From Sporobolomyces roseus (Eukaryota; Basidiomycota; Microbotryomycetes; Sporidiobolales; Sporidiobolaceae), in assembly GCA_016617785.1 (NCBI GenBank), contig JADILM010000010.1:992001-1056000 (forward strand): a stretch of 64,000 bases of DNA, written 5' to 3'. The notes below the pieces were generated by a model. That model was given only the letters and a program-made list of their open reading frames with translations. It had not been told where the DNA came from and did no database searches. Position numbers and translations under genes: made by a program. Positions 25,593-37,040 of the stretch are shown piece by piece (the first letter of the stretch is position 1; each line of letters opens with the position of its first letter).

Positions 25593-26864
25593 ATGAACAC
25601 TCATCATCATGTTCTTCTAGGACCGTCGATGACAGTTCAAGATTTTTGCCTCAACTTCGAGAACAAAGAAGCGCAAGATTTCGGAGTCGTCAATGGCGAC
25701 CTTGATTTCGTAGTCGACGTATGGGCCGCTTCGGCAGCTCTTGTGCGAGAGTACCCATTTGAAGATGATGGCGGTGATGAGGAGATGGTACGTCAGTGCC
25801 TACTGGGGAAGAAGATTCATTCTAACGAGCTCGTGCGTATCTCATTTCTTCGGATGTTCGTCCTTCTCACGAACTGATCAGAAAAGTCAATACAACAGGG
25901 GATGGAATCGCTCGCGATGCTCAAGAATCTCCCTCCGGGTGTTTCCCTTAGCCGTTATGAAGCGCACGTCGACGGAAAATTGTCCTCGTTGTGGCATCAA
26001 GTCTGCAACAGTGAAGCAGTGAGTTGTTCTCTACTCTAATCTACTGGCCAAACTAGTGAGCCTGACATGGAGAGCGCAGAACCCTCGAGAACACTTCATC
26101 CGTCGCAGAGTCCATGAAAATGGCGATCACTCGGACTATGAGATACGCACTCACAAGCCGCTTCCTCTTCCCTGGACGCTCGCAAGTCACCCCAAACTCA
26201 TTCATACGGAGGTGATTCCCGGAGAGAAGCCTATCGGAATCCCCAAAAGCGCAATCTTCTTTACGAGTCGTCTCCACAGGCTCCGAGAACTCGAGACAGC
26301 CCGCTTACATGCCGTACGCTCCGCGAAGGAGTACCAGAGTACTCAAAATCAAATCTATAGCGTTGTCCTTTCGATGTGCCTCTACATGAGCGTTGTTATC
26401 GAGGAAACAGGTTTGCTGGACTTTTACGTCGGAGATTGGATCGAGGTCTTCAGAGCCGGTACGATCACTGGTAGTGAAATTTTCGGTACTGCAGGCGGGT
26501 TTGGTGCGAATGGAAGGTTTCTGGTCGGTTACAAAAGTCGAATGGGCCTCCTGATCGAAGGTGCAGTCAACTGGTGGTGCCCTAATCACGGTCAGGGGAC
26601 GGAGTCTCAACAATGGGCCGACGAGGAAGAACGCAAGATGTTGAGGGACGCAATCAAGAAGATGATGAAGGAATTATTCGAAATGTTCAAAGAGATGGTT
26701 CGTCCTTGCATTGTTTTCAAAGGCTGACTCGTATTGATTGCTTATGCTTGCAAAACGTATAGCATAAGAAGCTAGAGGAGAAGGGCAGGCTCCCAGAAGA
26801 TGCTGTCAAGCACGCTCGTGAATTCGACATCGATGATAATTCCTTTCTTCCTACTGCTCGCTAA
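25593..26864 (+). CDS. Family A gene 2 (A2), unknown function
   Basis: Four exons: 25593-25832, 25899-26018, 26080-26697, 26763-26864; 359 aa, same intron positions as A1. Motifs: VVDVWAASAALV near residue 50, SSLWHQVCNSEA ending exon 2, IPKSAIFFTSRLHRLRELE at about 185, YSVVLSMCLYMSVV, GTITGSEIFGTAGGFGANGR, LLIEGAVNWWCPNHG, and an amphipathic helical end (KKMMKELFEMFKEM). The last exon is charged (HKKLEEKGRLPEDAVKH). Intact. Function unknown; clearly paralogous to A1, A3 and A4, although sequences have diverged. Confidence 0.77.
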
Positions 26865-27305
26865 GTGACTTTGATTTCCCTTCTTTCCCAACGTCTCCTA
26901 TTGCTCATCAGATTGATTTAGTCTCCGCCTTTGACAGCTTGCTTCCCTTGTTCAAGCTAGACTCTCCTCCCGCTTTGCCCTTTATCGTTTTTACTTCGGC
27001 TTCTTCTTCTATCCTTCCCTCCCTCCTACATTTGCTACCCTTTGTCCCCTACAACATTCCTCGTTCCGTCTCAAATTGTTCGAAGCTCGATTCGACTGGA
27101 AAAGAAGCGTCAGCAACAAAGCCGCGAGCATTCGAGGTTAAAGCTTCGGAGGGTATGCCTTACTCTTGCGTCACAGGGGGTCTGTTCAAGTGGAGTGCGT
27201 GAGAGTGCAACTCCTGTCCCTTCTACATGCCTCCTCGGAATCCGCTGATAGAAACGAAATTCACTTATGTCTGCTCTCTCTCACTTTCTCACTCACTCGC
27301 CGGCA
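26865..27305. other. A2-A3 spacer
   Basis: Pyrimidine-rich leader-like sequence with short frames only. No supported gene. Confidence 0.35.
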
Positions 27306-28640
27306 ATGAATCAACATCTCGGCTCATCCATCCCCACTAGACCCGAGGTCGATATGTTCGATCTCTACGACAATTTCGAGCTAATTGGGAATATGTCTAT
27401 AGCCGGGATCAAGCATTCTCACTTCACACTCCTACCTGATGGTTGGGCTGCAAGCGTTGCTCTAGCAGACAGATGAAAGCTAGAAGGAGACGATGCTCAT
27501 TTCCGAGACTGCCTTTTCAAAAAGACAATCCATTCGCAAGAACTGGTACGCTCCATTTTTCGTTTCATCTCGACTGAGCGCTAACAATTCGTCGGTTGTG
27601 CGTAGGCCATCGAGTCGCTTGCACTGTGTGGGCGATTCGATTGCGACGCAGGCAAAGATAATGAGCTTGTTGAGCATGAGGTGGAATCGTGTTGGAGGGA
27701 AGTTTGTCACGAGACGGTGAGCGCTTGTTCTGCTCTGAGCTACTCTGAGCAGCAAACGCTGATTTGGTTATACCAGGGTCATTACAATGAGCCGCGGGAG
27801 GTCACGATCAATCATCGCTCAAAAGATCATCAAGGAGGAGAAGAATACTACATACCTGTGCGAATCCGTCAACCTCTCGAACTCCCCTTCACGTCGCGCG
27901 AGGCGCAAGATTTCGTCTACCCTCTTCATCAGAACAACAAGACGCACCTCGTTCCGCAAAGCGCAATCTTCTTTGCAAGTCGATTCCATCGCTTGAGGGA
28001 ATTGGTCAGGAAGCTTGAGATTGCCAAGTCGGGTCTCGAAGATCCTCGTCGTGGTCATTGAGAACGTACGGAATACGAGCAGAGAAAGCAGGAAATGTTG
28101 AAGGAGATCTACAGCGTGTTACTTTCGGCGAGTCTATACTTGGCGGCGATGTTGCGTTCAAATGCAGAGGATTCGAGGGATAGTGGGAGGGACAAATTGG
28201 GATATTATGCTTCCACGTGGTTGGAAGTGTACGAGAAGGGTACCGCGAGAGGTAGCGAAGTATTCGGGATGAAAGATGGATTCGGGTTGAATGGCGAATT
28301 CTTGCTCAAACATCGCAAAGAATGGTCGGTTTGGAGCGAAGAAGCCATAGACTGGTGGTGTCCAAACACGTCGGATAGGAATTTGGATCGTGTAAATAGA
28401 GTCGTCTTGAAAAACGCTCTCAACCTGTTGAAGAAGGAACTGTTCGAGATGTTCGCGGGAATGGTGAGTTCAATTCTGTATAGCTCAAGGAGATAGATGT
28501 GACTCACACTTTTCGAGATCCAGTTGAAAGAGATCAAGAGACGAAAGGAGAAACCTGCTGGCATTGGTCCCCTCGCCGAAAACAATCCTTTCGCTTTATC
28601 TCCTCCCCCTTCTCCCTATGTCCCCGCCTCTCGTTCTTGA
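27306..28640 (+). pseudogene. Family A gene 3 (A3), two in-frame TGA codons
   Basis: Exons 27306-27545, 27606-27716, 27777-28463, 28524-28640 follow the family A plan and close in phase (384 codon positions). TGA codons interrupt the frame at 27474-27476 (after WAASVALADR) and 28059-28061 (after DPRRGH). The sequence around both stays in frame and family-like: IHSQEL, SCWREVCHETV, PQSAIFFASRFHRLRELV before the second stop; EIYSVLLSASLYLAAML, GSEVFGMKDGFGLNGEFL and SEEAIDWWCPN after it. Splice sites look normal and there are no indels, suggesting a recent inactivation. Both TGAs are one C-to-T change from CGA, the common Arg codon here. A readthrough product cannot be excluded. Confidence 0.75.
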
Positions 28641-28826
28641 ATCCTACATTTCGTTCTGCGGATAGTCTCCTCGCGTTACTCTCGAACTGTTCCCTTCGCT
28701 TGATGCTATTCTTCCCGTTGTCCAGTCCGAATGAGTTCGAAGATAGCGTTCGACGAGCGAGAGACATTTGAACCGAAGCTGCGAAAGCGCACAAACAGCT
28801 GTGCGCAAACAGCAGACTTGAGCAAA

Positions 28827-29470
28827 GCAGCTCGCTCGTCACCCTTGTTACTGCCGAGAAGGGAGACCTGCGATCGAACGAAGTTTGCGAAACTTGCGAA
28901 ACTTGCGGAATCTTGATTTCCAGCGAAGAGACGAGAAAGCCGCAACTATCTCCCGATTCCTCCTTATTCCCCATCCTGCCTATTAGTTGTGCATCTCCCC
29001 TCTGTCGTCAACGTCCTCTTCCTTCCTTTCCCCCGTTCTCAAAACCCTCTCCCATCCTTCGCCCTAAAGTAACGCTTCCTTTCTTCTCGTTGAGCCGAGC
29101 CGAGCATTTACTTCGTGCCCTTTGAATAGATCTGGTACTTGCTTAGAGCTGTTTAGCGAGTGTCGAAAGGTTGGAGAGAATCGAGAGAGAGAGGTGAACG
29201 AGATGAGCGAGAGAGGAGCGAGGAGAGCTTGGGGAGAGCTTAGATTGTTTTGAAGTGATGTTGAGCAGTATAATCGAGGCTTCAGATCGTTCACAGAGCG
29301 TTCGGAGATGCTGGAGAGAGTAGTTGATGGTCAAAGAATTGGAATCGTTCATTTCTCCCTCCTTCCTCTCACTTCACATCCCATGCTGCTCTGTACGCCT
29401 TCGAAAGTTTGCTATACAGCTCAGGTAGATGTCCTGCTCAAAGAGACGCTCGCTCGTACGTTCCTTACTC
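28827..29470 (+). repeat. A-B spacer repeat, copy 1
   Basis: About 640 bp direct repeat of 38543-39177. Both begin GCAGCTCGC(T/C)CGTC, share GAGAAGGGAGACCTGCGATC, GTTGAGCCGAGCCGAGCAT and GAAGTGATGTTGAGCAGTAT, and end near GAGACGCTCGCTCGTACGTT. Differences are mainly substitutions plus short indels; copy 1 has an extra CGAAACTTG. Non-coding on inspection. It lies between a family A gene and a family B gene in both places and probably holds the B-gene promoter and leader. Confidence 0.9.
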
Positions 29471-29877
29471 TTCAAATTCTCACTTCATCTTCCAGATTTC
29501 CAAGATCTCGTTGTCGAGTCTACAGGGTACAGGTGTTGCGCTACTGCTCAGGTAATTATCGACACGCGCTTGCTTCGCCGCGGGCTGTTCACCTTCATCC
29601 GATCAAGCTGTTCCGTTTCTTCCCCTCACATCCTCCCAATTCGCTTCGAACCCTTCCCTTCAGCCTTCGACGGTTTCATTCTTCCCTATAACTGCCGGAC
29701 CGCGTCAGCTCTTGCTACTACTACCGAGATCGGTCTAGGAGGAGATGTCTCTTACCGCCTCTCGTCTCCTTTTCGACAAGTCCGCAGGAGACATCGGATC
29801 TGCAAGCTACATGGCTCCTCAAGTTCACTTCCTCTCTCCTCCTCTCGTCGTCTTCTTACACCGCAAGCTTCCTCGTA

Positions 29878-31161
29878 ATGAGTGTCGCTCAACCTCACAG
29901 CCTGCGTGAGCGGTACTCGCATCACTTCGAATCGCCGTCACACCGCTATGCCATGAACAAGATCGCAGAGCTGGAGCATCTCTTACCGCCTGGCCCACTT
30001 TCGCTTGAAGACCGTCAAGATCGATCGAAACGAATTCACTACCGTCTACTCCAGAATTGCCGTACTATCGTAGAACGAAGCAAGAAACTTCGATTGATGT
30101 TCAGAAGCATCGAAGAAAGTGTCGAGGGACATTCAGCGATCCTTCATGATTGGGAAAAGGAGTTCCTCCAGCAGATCGAACTCGAGAGATCGATAGGATG
30201 GAATTATCTGCATGAACCCAATTTTAGCCTGATTCTTCAAGAGCTGGAAAGATGCTTTCGGAATCGACATAAGATCGTTCGTATCGTAACTCCCTCTATG
30301 TGGCAGAACTCAAGCTGAACTGTTCGTGACTCGCCGAATAGGTTTCAACTTCACTCGGACGTCGCCCTCACCTCAGCTCGTCTCATACTGTTGCGTCAGT
30401 TTGGAAGGGTATACGCTACGAATCAAGCAGAGCAGACCGCTTCTTACCTGATGCTTCGGGACATAGACGACTCGAGGTTCGCAACACATTTTCTTCTCCA
30501 TCGTCTGATTTGATTATCTCGCTCACGACTTCGAAGTTTTACTCAACAGCTCCCTTTCGCAGTACGATTCGACCTGATCGTCGACACTGTCGCCGCTATT
30601 AAAAATGCGATACCTGAATTCGAACCGCTGGTAATCCAGTTTTTCGAAACTTGGACTAGCGGCGTCTTTTCACGGTTGAAGCGTCGCTCTGAGTCGAACC
30701 GGAGTAGACTCACAAGCTTGGAGAGCTGGGTCAGGATAGCAGATGGGCTTGAATGGATTCGCGGGGATCCGAAGAGAGCTTCGAAATTCGTGAGCATCTC
30801 TGTATTACCGTTCTTGACCAGGGAGCTGATATTCTGAACTTCGAGCACAGTATGTTCCAGTTCGTCAAGATCAATGGAAGGCTTTGACTAGTGAGGAGCT
30901 CGAAGCAGTAGTCAACGCGATGATGGTGAGTCGATCTTCTTTCGCAACGTCTCATTGCTCCGCTTACCTTGATCCCTTCCTCAGCGTGATCCCGCTTTAC
31001 CACCGTTACCCGAAGCTCTCCCATCTCTCGAGGACGATGTATCGCCTCCGATTTACATCAACGCTCTCGCGCACCATCGTCGAATCGGAATCCGTCAGAA
31101 GAAATTTCGACGAGGTTTGCAAACCCTCGGGTTCGCTGAGGACGGAGGCCACTACTTCTAG
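29878..31161 (+). CDS. Family B gene 1 (B1), two-module form, unknown function
   Basis: Not recognised. Five exons: 29878-30276, 30342-30476, 30550-30789, 30851-30925, 30985-31161; 341 aa. Module 1: RYAMNKIAELEHLL, DWEKEFLQQIELERSIGWNY, LHEPNF, LERCFRNRHKI. Module 2: LPFAVRFDLIVDTV, FFETWTSGVFSRLK, WKALTSEELEAVVNAMM. The end has the family signature INALAHHRRIGIRQKKFRRG and terminates DGGHYF. The exon sizes of module 2 (80 and 25 codons) match B2 and B3. No signal peptide or TM. Second gene of an A-B unit. Confidence 0.77.
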
Positions 31162-32278
31162 CCGGGTCTTGTTACGTCAATTCGTTCCTTACATGCCATT
31201 CCTTCTACAGCACCTTGAGCAATCCCTGCGAATCCTTCCCATTTCTTCTATTCTTTCCCTTTCTTCTTTCCGTTCCTTCCTAATAAACTTTCCCTACCAG
31301 TGAGAAATGTTCCCTCACAACGATGAAATCTATGTTACTTTCGTGGAGTGTCTGCTGTTGGCGAGAGTTGCGAGAGTGAGGCGAGAGGGAGAAGTCGAAA
31401 GGTACAAACGTGACGGTTTCGAAAGTCGATAGCTTCGCTTGGCGAAGGCGAGCACTGCGCGGAAGCGATGAGACCCTGACACGACTCTTCTAGATAAGCA
31501 GCTGACGACAAAGAGCAGTATAAGAGGAATTCGGAACTGACGAGATTGCGAGCAGAGTCACTCTCCTTTAGTCATCTCGTGAGAAGCTCACGGACACTTT
31601 TGAACTATTCCTACCCATCTACCCTATCTCGCCAGTCATTCGCAATGGCTCTTGAGGTCTTCGTTAAGGCGTATTCGAGATTTGAAGATGAGAGTGGGCA
31701 AACGTCGAGCAAGCGGTACTAGCGACTCGACTTTACAGCAGTCGTATCTTGAGTGTTTGCTGAGTTGTAACAATGATCGAATAGAGCATCTTGTGATAGT
31801 GAGTGAGTGGTAGAGTTCCAAGTTGTTTGATCTTGCTCTCTTACGCTTCACTTCGCTACTCTATCGCAGCTTTGACGACTTCAATCCGCTTCAAGAATGC
31901 TATGACAGCCCTCGGGATACTGCACAAGCGCCCTCGTAAGTTCTCCTGCTCCCTCCGTCAGTCTTTCCCATCTCAAATCTGATTCAGTCGTCCTTGCCTT
32001 CCGACATTACAGAGCTCGATAGGAGCGTAGAGTGGTTGCTCGGTTGCTTCGAGTCAATAGGGGTTCGGCGTACTCCACAATCTGTGCGAATCTTCTTCCA
32101 AGATCGCTTCGTCACATCTTCCGGCTCTCCTACCTCTTTCTACCCCAACACTCGGACCGTCGCACAACCACATGGATCAAGAACACGATGCCTGCGCCGA
32201 CTTCCGAAACGATGCGACCGGAATCTCCTTCTCCGGACTTTCTCTTCTTCTCTCCTCTCCCTCTGCCAATCTTCAGCA
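31162..32278. other. B1-B4 spacer
   Basis: Short frames on both strands with no recognisable product. No convincing copy of the A-B spacer repeat. Confidence 0.35.
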
Positions 32279-33097
32279 ATGCCGCGTCAATCTTTCGACT
32301 CCACTCATAGCCACGAAGATATCGCAACTCGACAAGCGAGTCTACCTCCACCCTACCCTCTGAATCCTCCTCCCCCTTACGACCCTTCGGCTTGCCATGT
32401 TCGATCGACGACCAACTCTTTCACGAGCGATACCACGACGTGAGCAAGGTCCTGGATGAGATCGTCGACATCGCAGCTATCCGACGTCCTTCGAGGCTTG
32501 CTCGAATTATGCCAACCTTCGAATCACAAACCTCGCCCGAACAAGATAAGCAGATGTTGGAGGGATGGCGAGATTGCTTACTTAGAGTGTTATGGCAGTC
32601 CGAAGACTCTCAATGGAATTTTGTCGATGAGGGGAATTATGGGCGAATCATGGAGATGATCGGAAAGTTACGAGAAGCTGCGACATCAAAGAAACTGGTA
32701 AGCTCTTCGTCTCGCTTCCCTGCTTACCGGTTCTGCCTCTGACGATGTTGCTCCTCACACACTTCCTCTCAGATCAAGAGCAAGCTGAAGTATGATCATG
32801 TTCCGGGAGCTAGGCAACCGAGGGAATATCGTTCAGTCTCGCCAGATTACTCTGTTCCGCAACTCATCGCCAAACTCCATTTCACAGTGCGTTCTCCTTT
32901 CCCTTTGACGAGTCTCAGGGTCGAAGCTGATGGGATCATGCGAGTAGCCTCGTCCTTATCCTCCGAGCCACACCTCTCCTCGTCGATCTCCGCAACTTCA
33001 TCAACCGAATCGTTCAGAGCACAGTCTCGCTCAACATCGTCGAATCGGATACCGACAAGCTTCGATGAAGGAAGATGAGAACCGGTGGACAAGCTAG
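32279..33097 (+). CDS. Family B gene 4 (B4), short form, 5' frame break
   Basis: Exon 2 is 32773-32886 and exon 3 is 32948-33097. The first exon ends at 32697 and encodes the family module YHDVSKVLDEIVDIAAI, GWRDCLLRVLWQSEDSQWNF, KLREAATSKKL. The last exon reads in the order expected for family B: PRPYPPSHTS, HSLAQHRRIGYRQASMK, stop. The first-exon frame has no ATG. The ATG-started frame (32279, MPRQSFDSTHSHEDIATRQA, Pro-rich after it) is in another frame and overlaps it over 32311-32440. Either a very short intron or a frameshift joins them, so the gene may be broken. The module of about 80 codons found in B1-B3 is absent. Confidence 0.55.
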
Positions 33098-33501
33098 AGA
33101 TGGAGGAATGTTGTTATAGATTGTGGAATTGGAACTTTGGGGGGAACTCGGGTTCGTTTTCGCTTTTCTCCCCTCAAACGCTACCTTAGTTTCGCGAGCC
33201 GACAACACTGAGTCTATTAATCCCCTCATCCTCATCAGGTCTCGCTTGTCGCCTTCGTAGAGGAACCGGAGAATGCCTCATCAAATTTCGACATCGCAGT
33301 CGTCTCGTCTCATCTTACGGAATTTCGACCTCTCTCGACGTTTCACGTCGCAACTTGCCACCTCTCTCTCTAGCTTCCTCGTCACTCTCGTCTTCGCTGC
33401 TTCGGACAATCCGCGGCCAACGTCTAAACCCAGAACTTCCCAAAACCTCCTTTTCCTAGCTCTCCTTCTCCTCTTCATCCTTTCCCCATCCGCCCATCAG
33501 C
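33098..33501. other. B4-B5 spacer
   Basis: Pyrimidine-rich sequence leading to the B5 start; no gene seen. Confidence 0.35.
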
Positions 33502-34396
33502 ATGTCAGAAAGACTCTATCGTGACTCTGACCCTGATGCGATCATTCAAGCTCCTCCCCAAGCCTTGATTGCGAACTCACGACACTCCGAACGCGTGGAT
33601 CGTCCTCGCCACTATCCTCGGACCCCTGCCGGTCCTCGTTCACCTCAAGGCCACACGGTCATATGTGCGACTGATGAGCAGCTCCTTGCGTCGTTGCCGT
33701 TTGCAGACGAATCTTCGACTACTCCTTCTTCGAAATTCTCCGACGATCCTCATGTGCAGCAAAAACACGAAACCGTCGATGCGTTGGTCGACGGTATCAC
33801 CACTGCGACACTCGCTCTTTCGCATACGCACAGAAAGGACGATGAGGAATTGCTCAAGCGTTGGAAAAGAGAACTCTTCGCTGTTATTGAGCCGGCGGGC
33901 CGCCAAGAGTGGTATTACAAGGAATCAGACCAGGAAAACTACAGTGATTACAACAAGATCTTAGTGTGGCTGAAGGCCAAGCTCAAGAACACTCGAGAAA
34001 TGGTGAGCACCTTTTTCGCTTTGCAAATTTCGCCTCTTGCCGCTGACAAAATTCTATTATCAGATTGTACCGGTCAAGAATTGGCTCGGAAGAGACACTG
34101 GCAAACGTGAGATCGGTTTAGGCTTTACCGTTGACCGTTTGATAGAGTGCTGGGATCTCGGAGCAAGCTTGCTTCACTATTCCTTGTTCTTGCTGCACAC
34201 TTACTGAACTCGATCCTCTTCTTGACAGTACATGGCCGAGAAGCGCCTGAAAGCGTATCGGGAGGAGCACGAACACCGTATACAACACTCTCTCAGGTTG
34301 AGCGAGGCTCATCGAATTTCGCATCGAATGGCCGCGATCAGTCACGTCGATACTTCAGGGCCAGCCAGTCAAAAGAACGGCGGGTTGTTGTTCTAG
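33502..34396 (+). CDS. Family B gene 5 (B5), short form, unknown function
   Basis: Three exons: 33502-34002, 34064-34162, 34229-34396; 255 aa. Pro/Arg-rich N-terminus, then the family module VDALVDGITTATLALSHTHR, RWKRELFAVIEPAGRQEWYY, ILVWLKAKLKNTREM. The C-terminus has SLRLSEAHRISHRMAAISHV and ends NGGLLF, matching B2 (SGGLLI) and B3 (GGGLLI). The second intron (34163-34228, 66 nt) needs a GC donor (GCAAGC). It is the only choice that keeps phase with the C-terminal exon before the TGA at 34206. Confidence 0.68.
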
Positions 34397-34760
34397 TCTG
34401 TCATTTGCTACCTGTCTCTCTTTTGCAACCATAGCTTTTTGTGCGAATCAGTAACGGGATTTCAGAAATTGCAAAACGAAGAGAGAAGACAAGTTAGGTA
34501 TAGAGATCATGAACGGGTATGATCGGCGATAGAAGAGGAAGGAGCATAGCTTGTGACAGGGAGAAAGTAAGAACGAGGAGAAGCTTTGACGGGACCTAGC
34601 AAGAACAGAGAAATCAGCTTTCGAAAGTCAAGATCGTGACAGGAATGAAACGAACCTGGACAGAGTCGACTCGCCTCTATCCGATGTTGTCAGTATCGGT
34701 TTGAGGAGAGACGGTAGCTCGAGAGCAAAAGCGAGAAACCTGAACTCACGCTTGAGGATC

Positions 34761-35343
34761 TCAAACGAAACAGATTCCTCCTCTTTGATCCTTGCCGCAC
34801 TCCTCGCACGAGCTCCAACCGTACAGGTCAAATTGACGACTCGAGATATTACCGCGGTGGGAGAGAGAGTGGTTCAGCAGGCGGTGAAAGAGCCGAGAGG
34901 GAAGCTCTTCCTCGAGTTGCTCAGTATCGAGAGCGAAAGGTACAGGTTTCCCGTTCGGTGGAAAGAGCTGGACAACAACACGGTCACGAGTGAGAGGACG
35001 ACGTTAATGAAGGGAGTGAAGTACGCACATTTGTGTGCCTCGGGTTCTGTAAAATGTAGAGAAGCTGGGTGAGATTGTCCTTGAGATATTCGAAATCGTC
35101 TTCATTCTCGATGCACTCCTCTTGAAGTCCGATTTGTGAGCTGGCATTGTACTTGATACCAAACAATCTTTCCATCTCGTCCCTCCAGTTCACCTTTAGC
35201 AGATCTTGACCATGTCGGGAAAGCTGTTGGCAGATTTGATCGACGAGAGGGTTCAACACGTTCAATCGTTCCCTCTTCACCTGAGCTCGAGTACTGAGGC
35301 GTCCATACTGAGCGTGTTCTTGAGTTCGATCCGTATGCGACAT
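34761..35343 (-). CDS. Family B gene 6 (B6), short form, unknown function
   Basis: Two exons, 35343-35029 and 34967-34761; 173 aa. N-terminal module: VLNPLVDQICQQLSRHGQDL, NWRDEMERLFGIKYNA, DFEYLKDNLTQLLYILQNPR. The C-terminal exon has FHRLLNHSLSHRGNISSRQ and ends RGGICFV, in line with the HRI..R and GGLL endings of its relatives. It is the only family B gene of this cluster on the minus strand. The ATG at 35343 is the first in frame. Confidence 0.6.
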
Positions 35344-37040
35344 GTCTGTAGAGAAGAGAAAGAACAGTGAAGTCGAGTTCGAATGGGATTAGACAGTGTC
35401 GGAGTTTCCATCTGATACCGCGGTGTTTTCCAATACCCGAGACGATAGACTCTCTTACTAAAGAGCACAACACTGGCCTTGCGTATCGACCATTCACTCT
35501 GTGATTGAGCCTGAGAAAGTTGGGAAACAAAGACTTGAGTTCGAATTTGAGAGGGTGATTTGGGGGTCGTAGCACTTTTGTAGGTCTGAGGAGGCCTGGG
35601 AGGAGGAAGAGGAAGGTATTCGTGGGAGACTGGAAGAAAAAGGTGAGGAAGAGTAGGGGTCGTGAGTGGTCGATTCGAAAATGTCGAGAGAAGTCAAAAG
35701 ATCGATGATCGAAGAGAATAAGATACGGGTGATGATAGAAGAGGGTAGGGGATCGTCTTCCTATTTCGTGTTGATTTCGGGTATTGGGTTTCGAGAATCT
35801 GATCACACGAATCAAAAATTGAGATCAGTCAAACTCGTCTCGACAACGTGAAAGAGTCCGAAAGCGAGAACTCTCCGAATACGGATACTGTACCAAGAGA
35901 TCCGTCAAGATACAGGAAGCCTCTTGGACGATTGAAGGTGAGGCCCAGCGAGAGTAAACGAAGAGAAGCGGGAGCGAATTCGATCTGAAACCAGCGAAAA
36001 GAGGGCGAATGAATCGCTTCCGAAGCTGTTTCGAATCAAAAGTGAAGCATATCGAGAAGCGAAGAGTGGCAGTACCGAGCTGAGGTTATCAAGGACGATG
36101 GACTGAGCGAGTGAGAGCCATTCTTCGAGAGACGAAGAAGGTCGAATAGTCGTGCTTGATTCCTCGCTATCGACGGCGATGGGCTCTAACGAAGCAAGCT
36201 GTAGAATCGATTACTGTCAGTACCTCTGAGTCGCTTTCCCGCTCGCCCTTCTTCCACACTGGCAAAATGCGAAAGGATTCTCCCTTACTCTTGTCTCAAG
36301 AATCGAATAAGAAGAGGAATCGTGGCTTACCTTGTGACTAGCATCCACCTCGGTATCGTGGTACTTCTACTCAGTCACTCCAAAGCGTGTTTGTTGCGTC
36401 TTGAGGAGAGAGACCGAGGGATCGAAAGAGAAGAGCGACAACTCAGCGAGCGAGACTCTGTTTGACTTGTCGTTGCTTCAGCTGGGTTGTGTAGCTTTAT
36501 CGTGGGTTCGGCATCGGTTCGCTGAGCGTTCGAAGCTGTGAGAGTGAATGGTTGAGGATCAAGAGTTGAAGCTGATTCTCCTCTGCCTCCTTCCTCTCAC
36601 TTTAATACTGCTTGTGCTGCTTTGCAGACTCTTAAGCGACTCATAGAGGTCTCATGAATCATTCTGCTCAATCCCCGGGCTCGCTCGTGCGCTGTACGTC
36701 TCCAGTCTTCCTTCTTCATTTCACACCTCGACGTCCTGACCTAATCCCATTCTCCCCAGGCTACGGAGGGGAGTTTTGTCGCCGCTGCTCGGCCACATCT
36801 TCGACACGCTTCAGCGCTAGGAAAGAATTCTGCTTCTCGCGAGTTCTACCGTCGCTCTGCCTTTCGCTCGCAAACGACTCTGACTCAACCAACCCCTTCG
36901 ACGAACGTCTCATACGATCGCCAAGATAGCTTCGCATCGACCTTCTCGCACAGCGATCTCAACGTCTAAACCCGAAAGATCCTAATCCCGAAGCCCATTC
37001 AATCTCTTTCCTCTACCTTTCTCTTTACTCACCACCAACA
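35344..37040. other. B6-A4 spacer
   Basis: No supported gene. 36540-36620 weakly resembles the end of the A-B spacer repeat (GGTTGAGGATCAAGAGTTG followed by CTCCTTCCTCTCACTT), suggesting a decayed copy upstream of A4. Confidence 0.35.

Noticed and set aside
28736..28974. Short frames inside the A-B spacer repeat (28534-28974 and 38447-38764) as a shared small gene
   Set aside because: Equivalent frames in the two copies do not keep start, stop or phase, so conservation is not at protein level.
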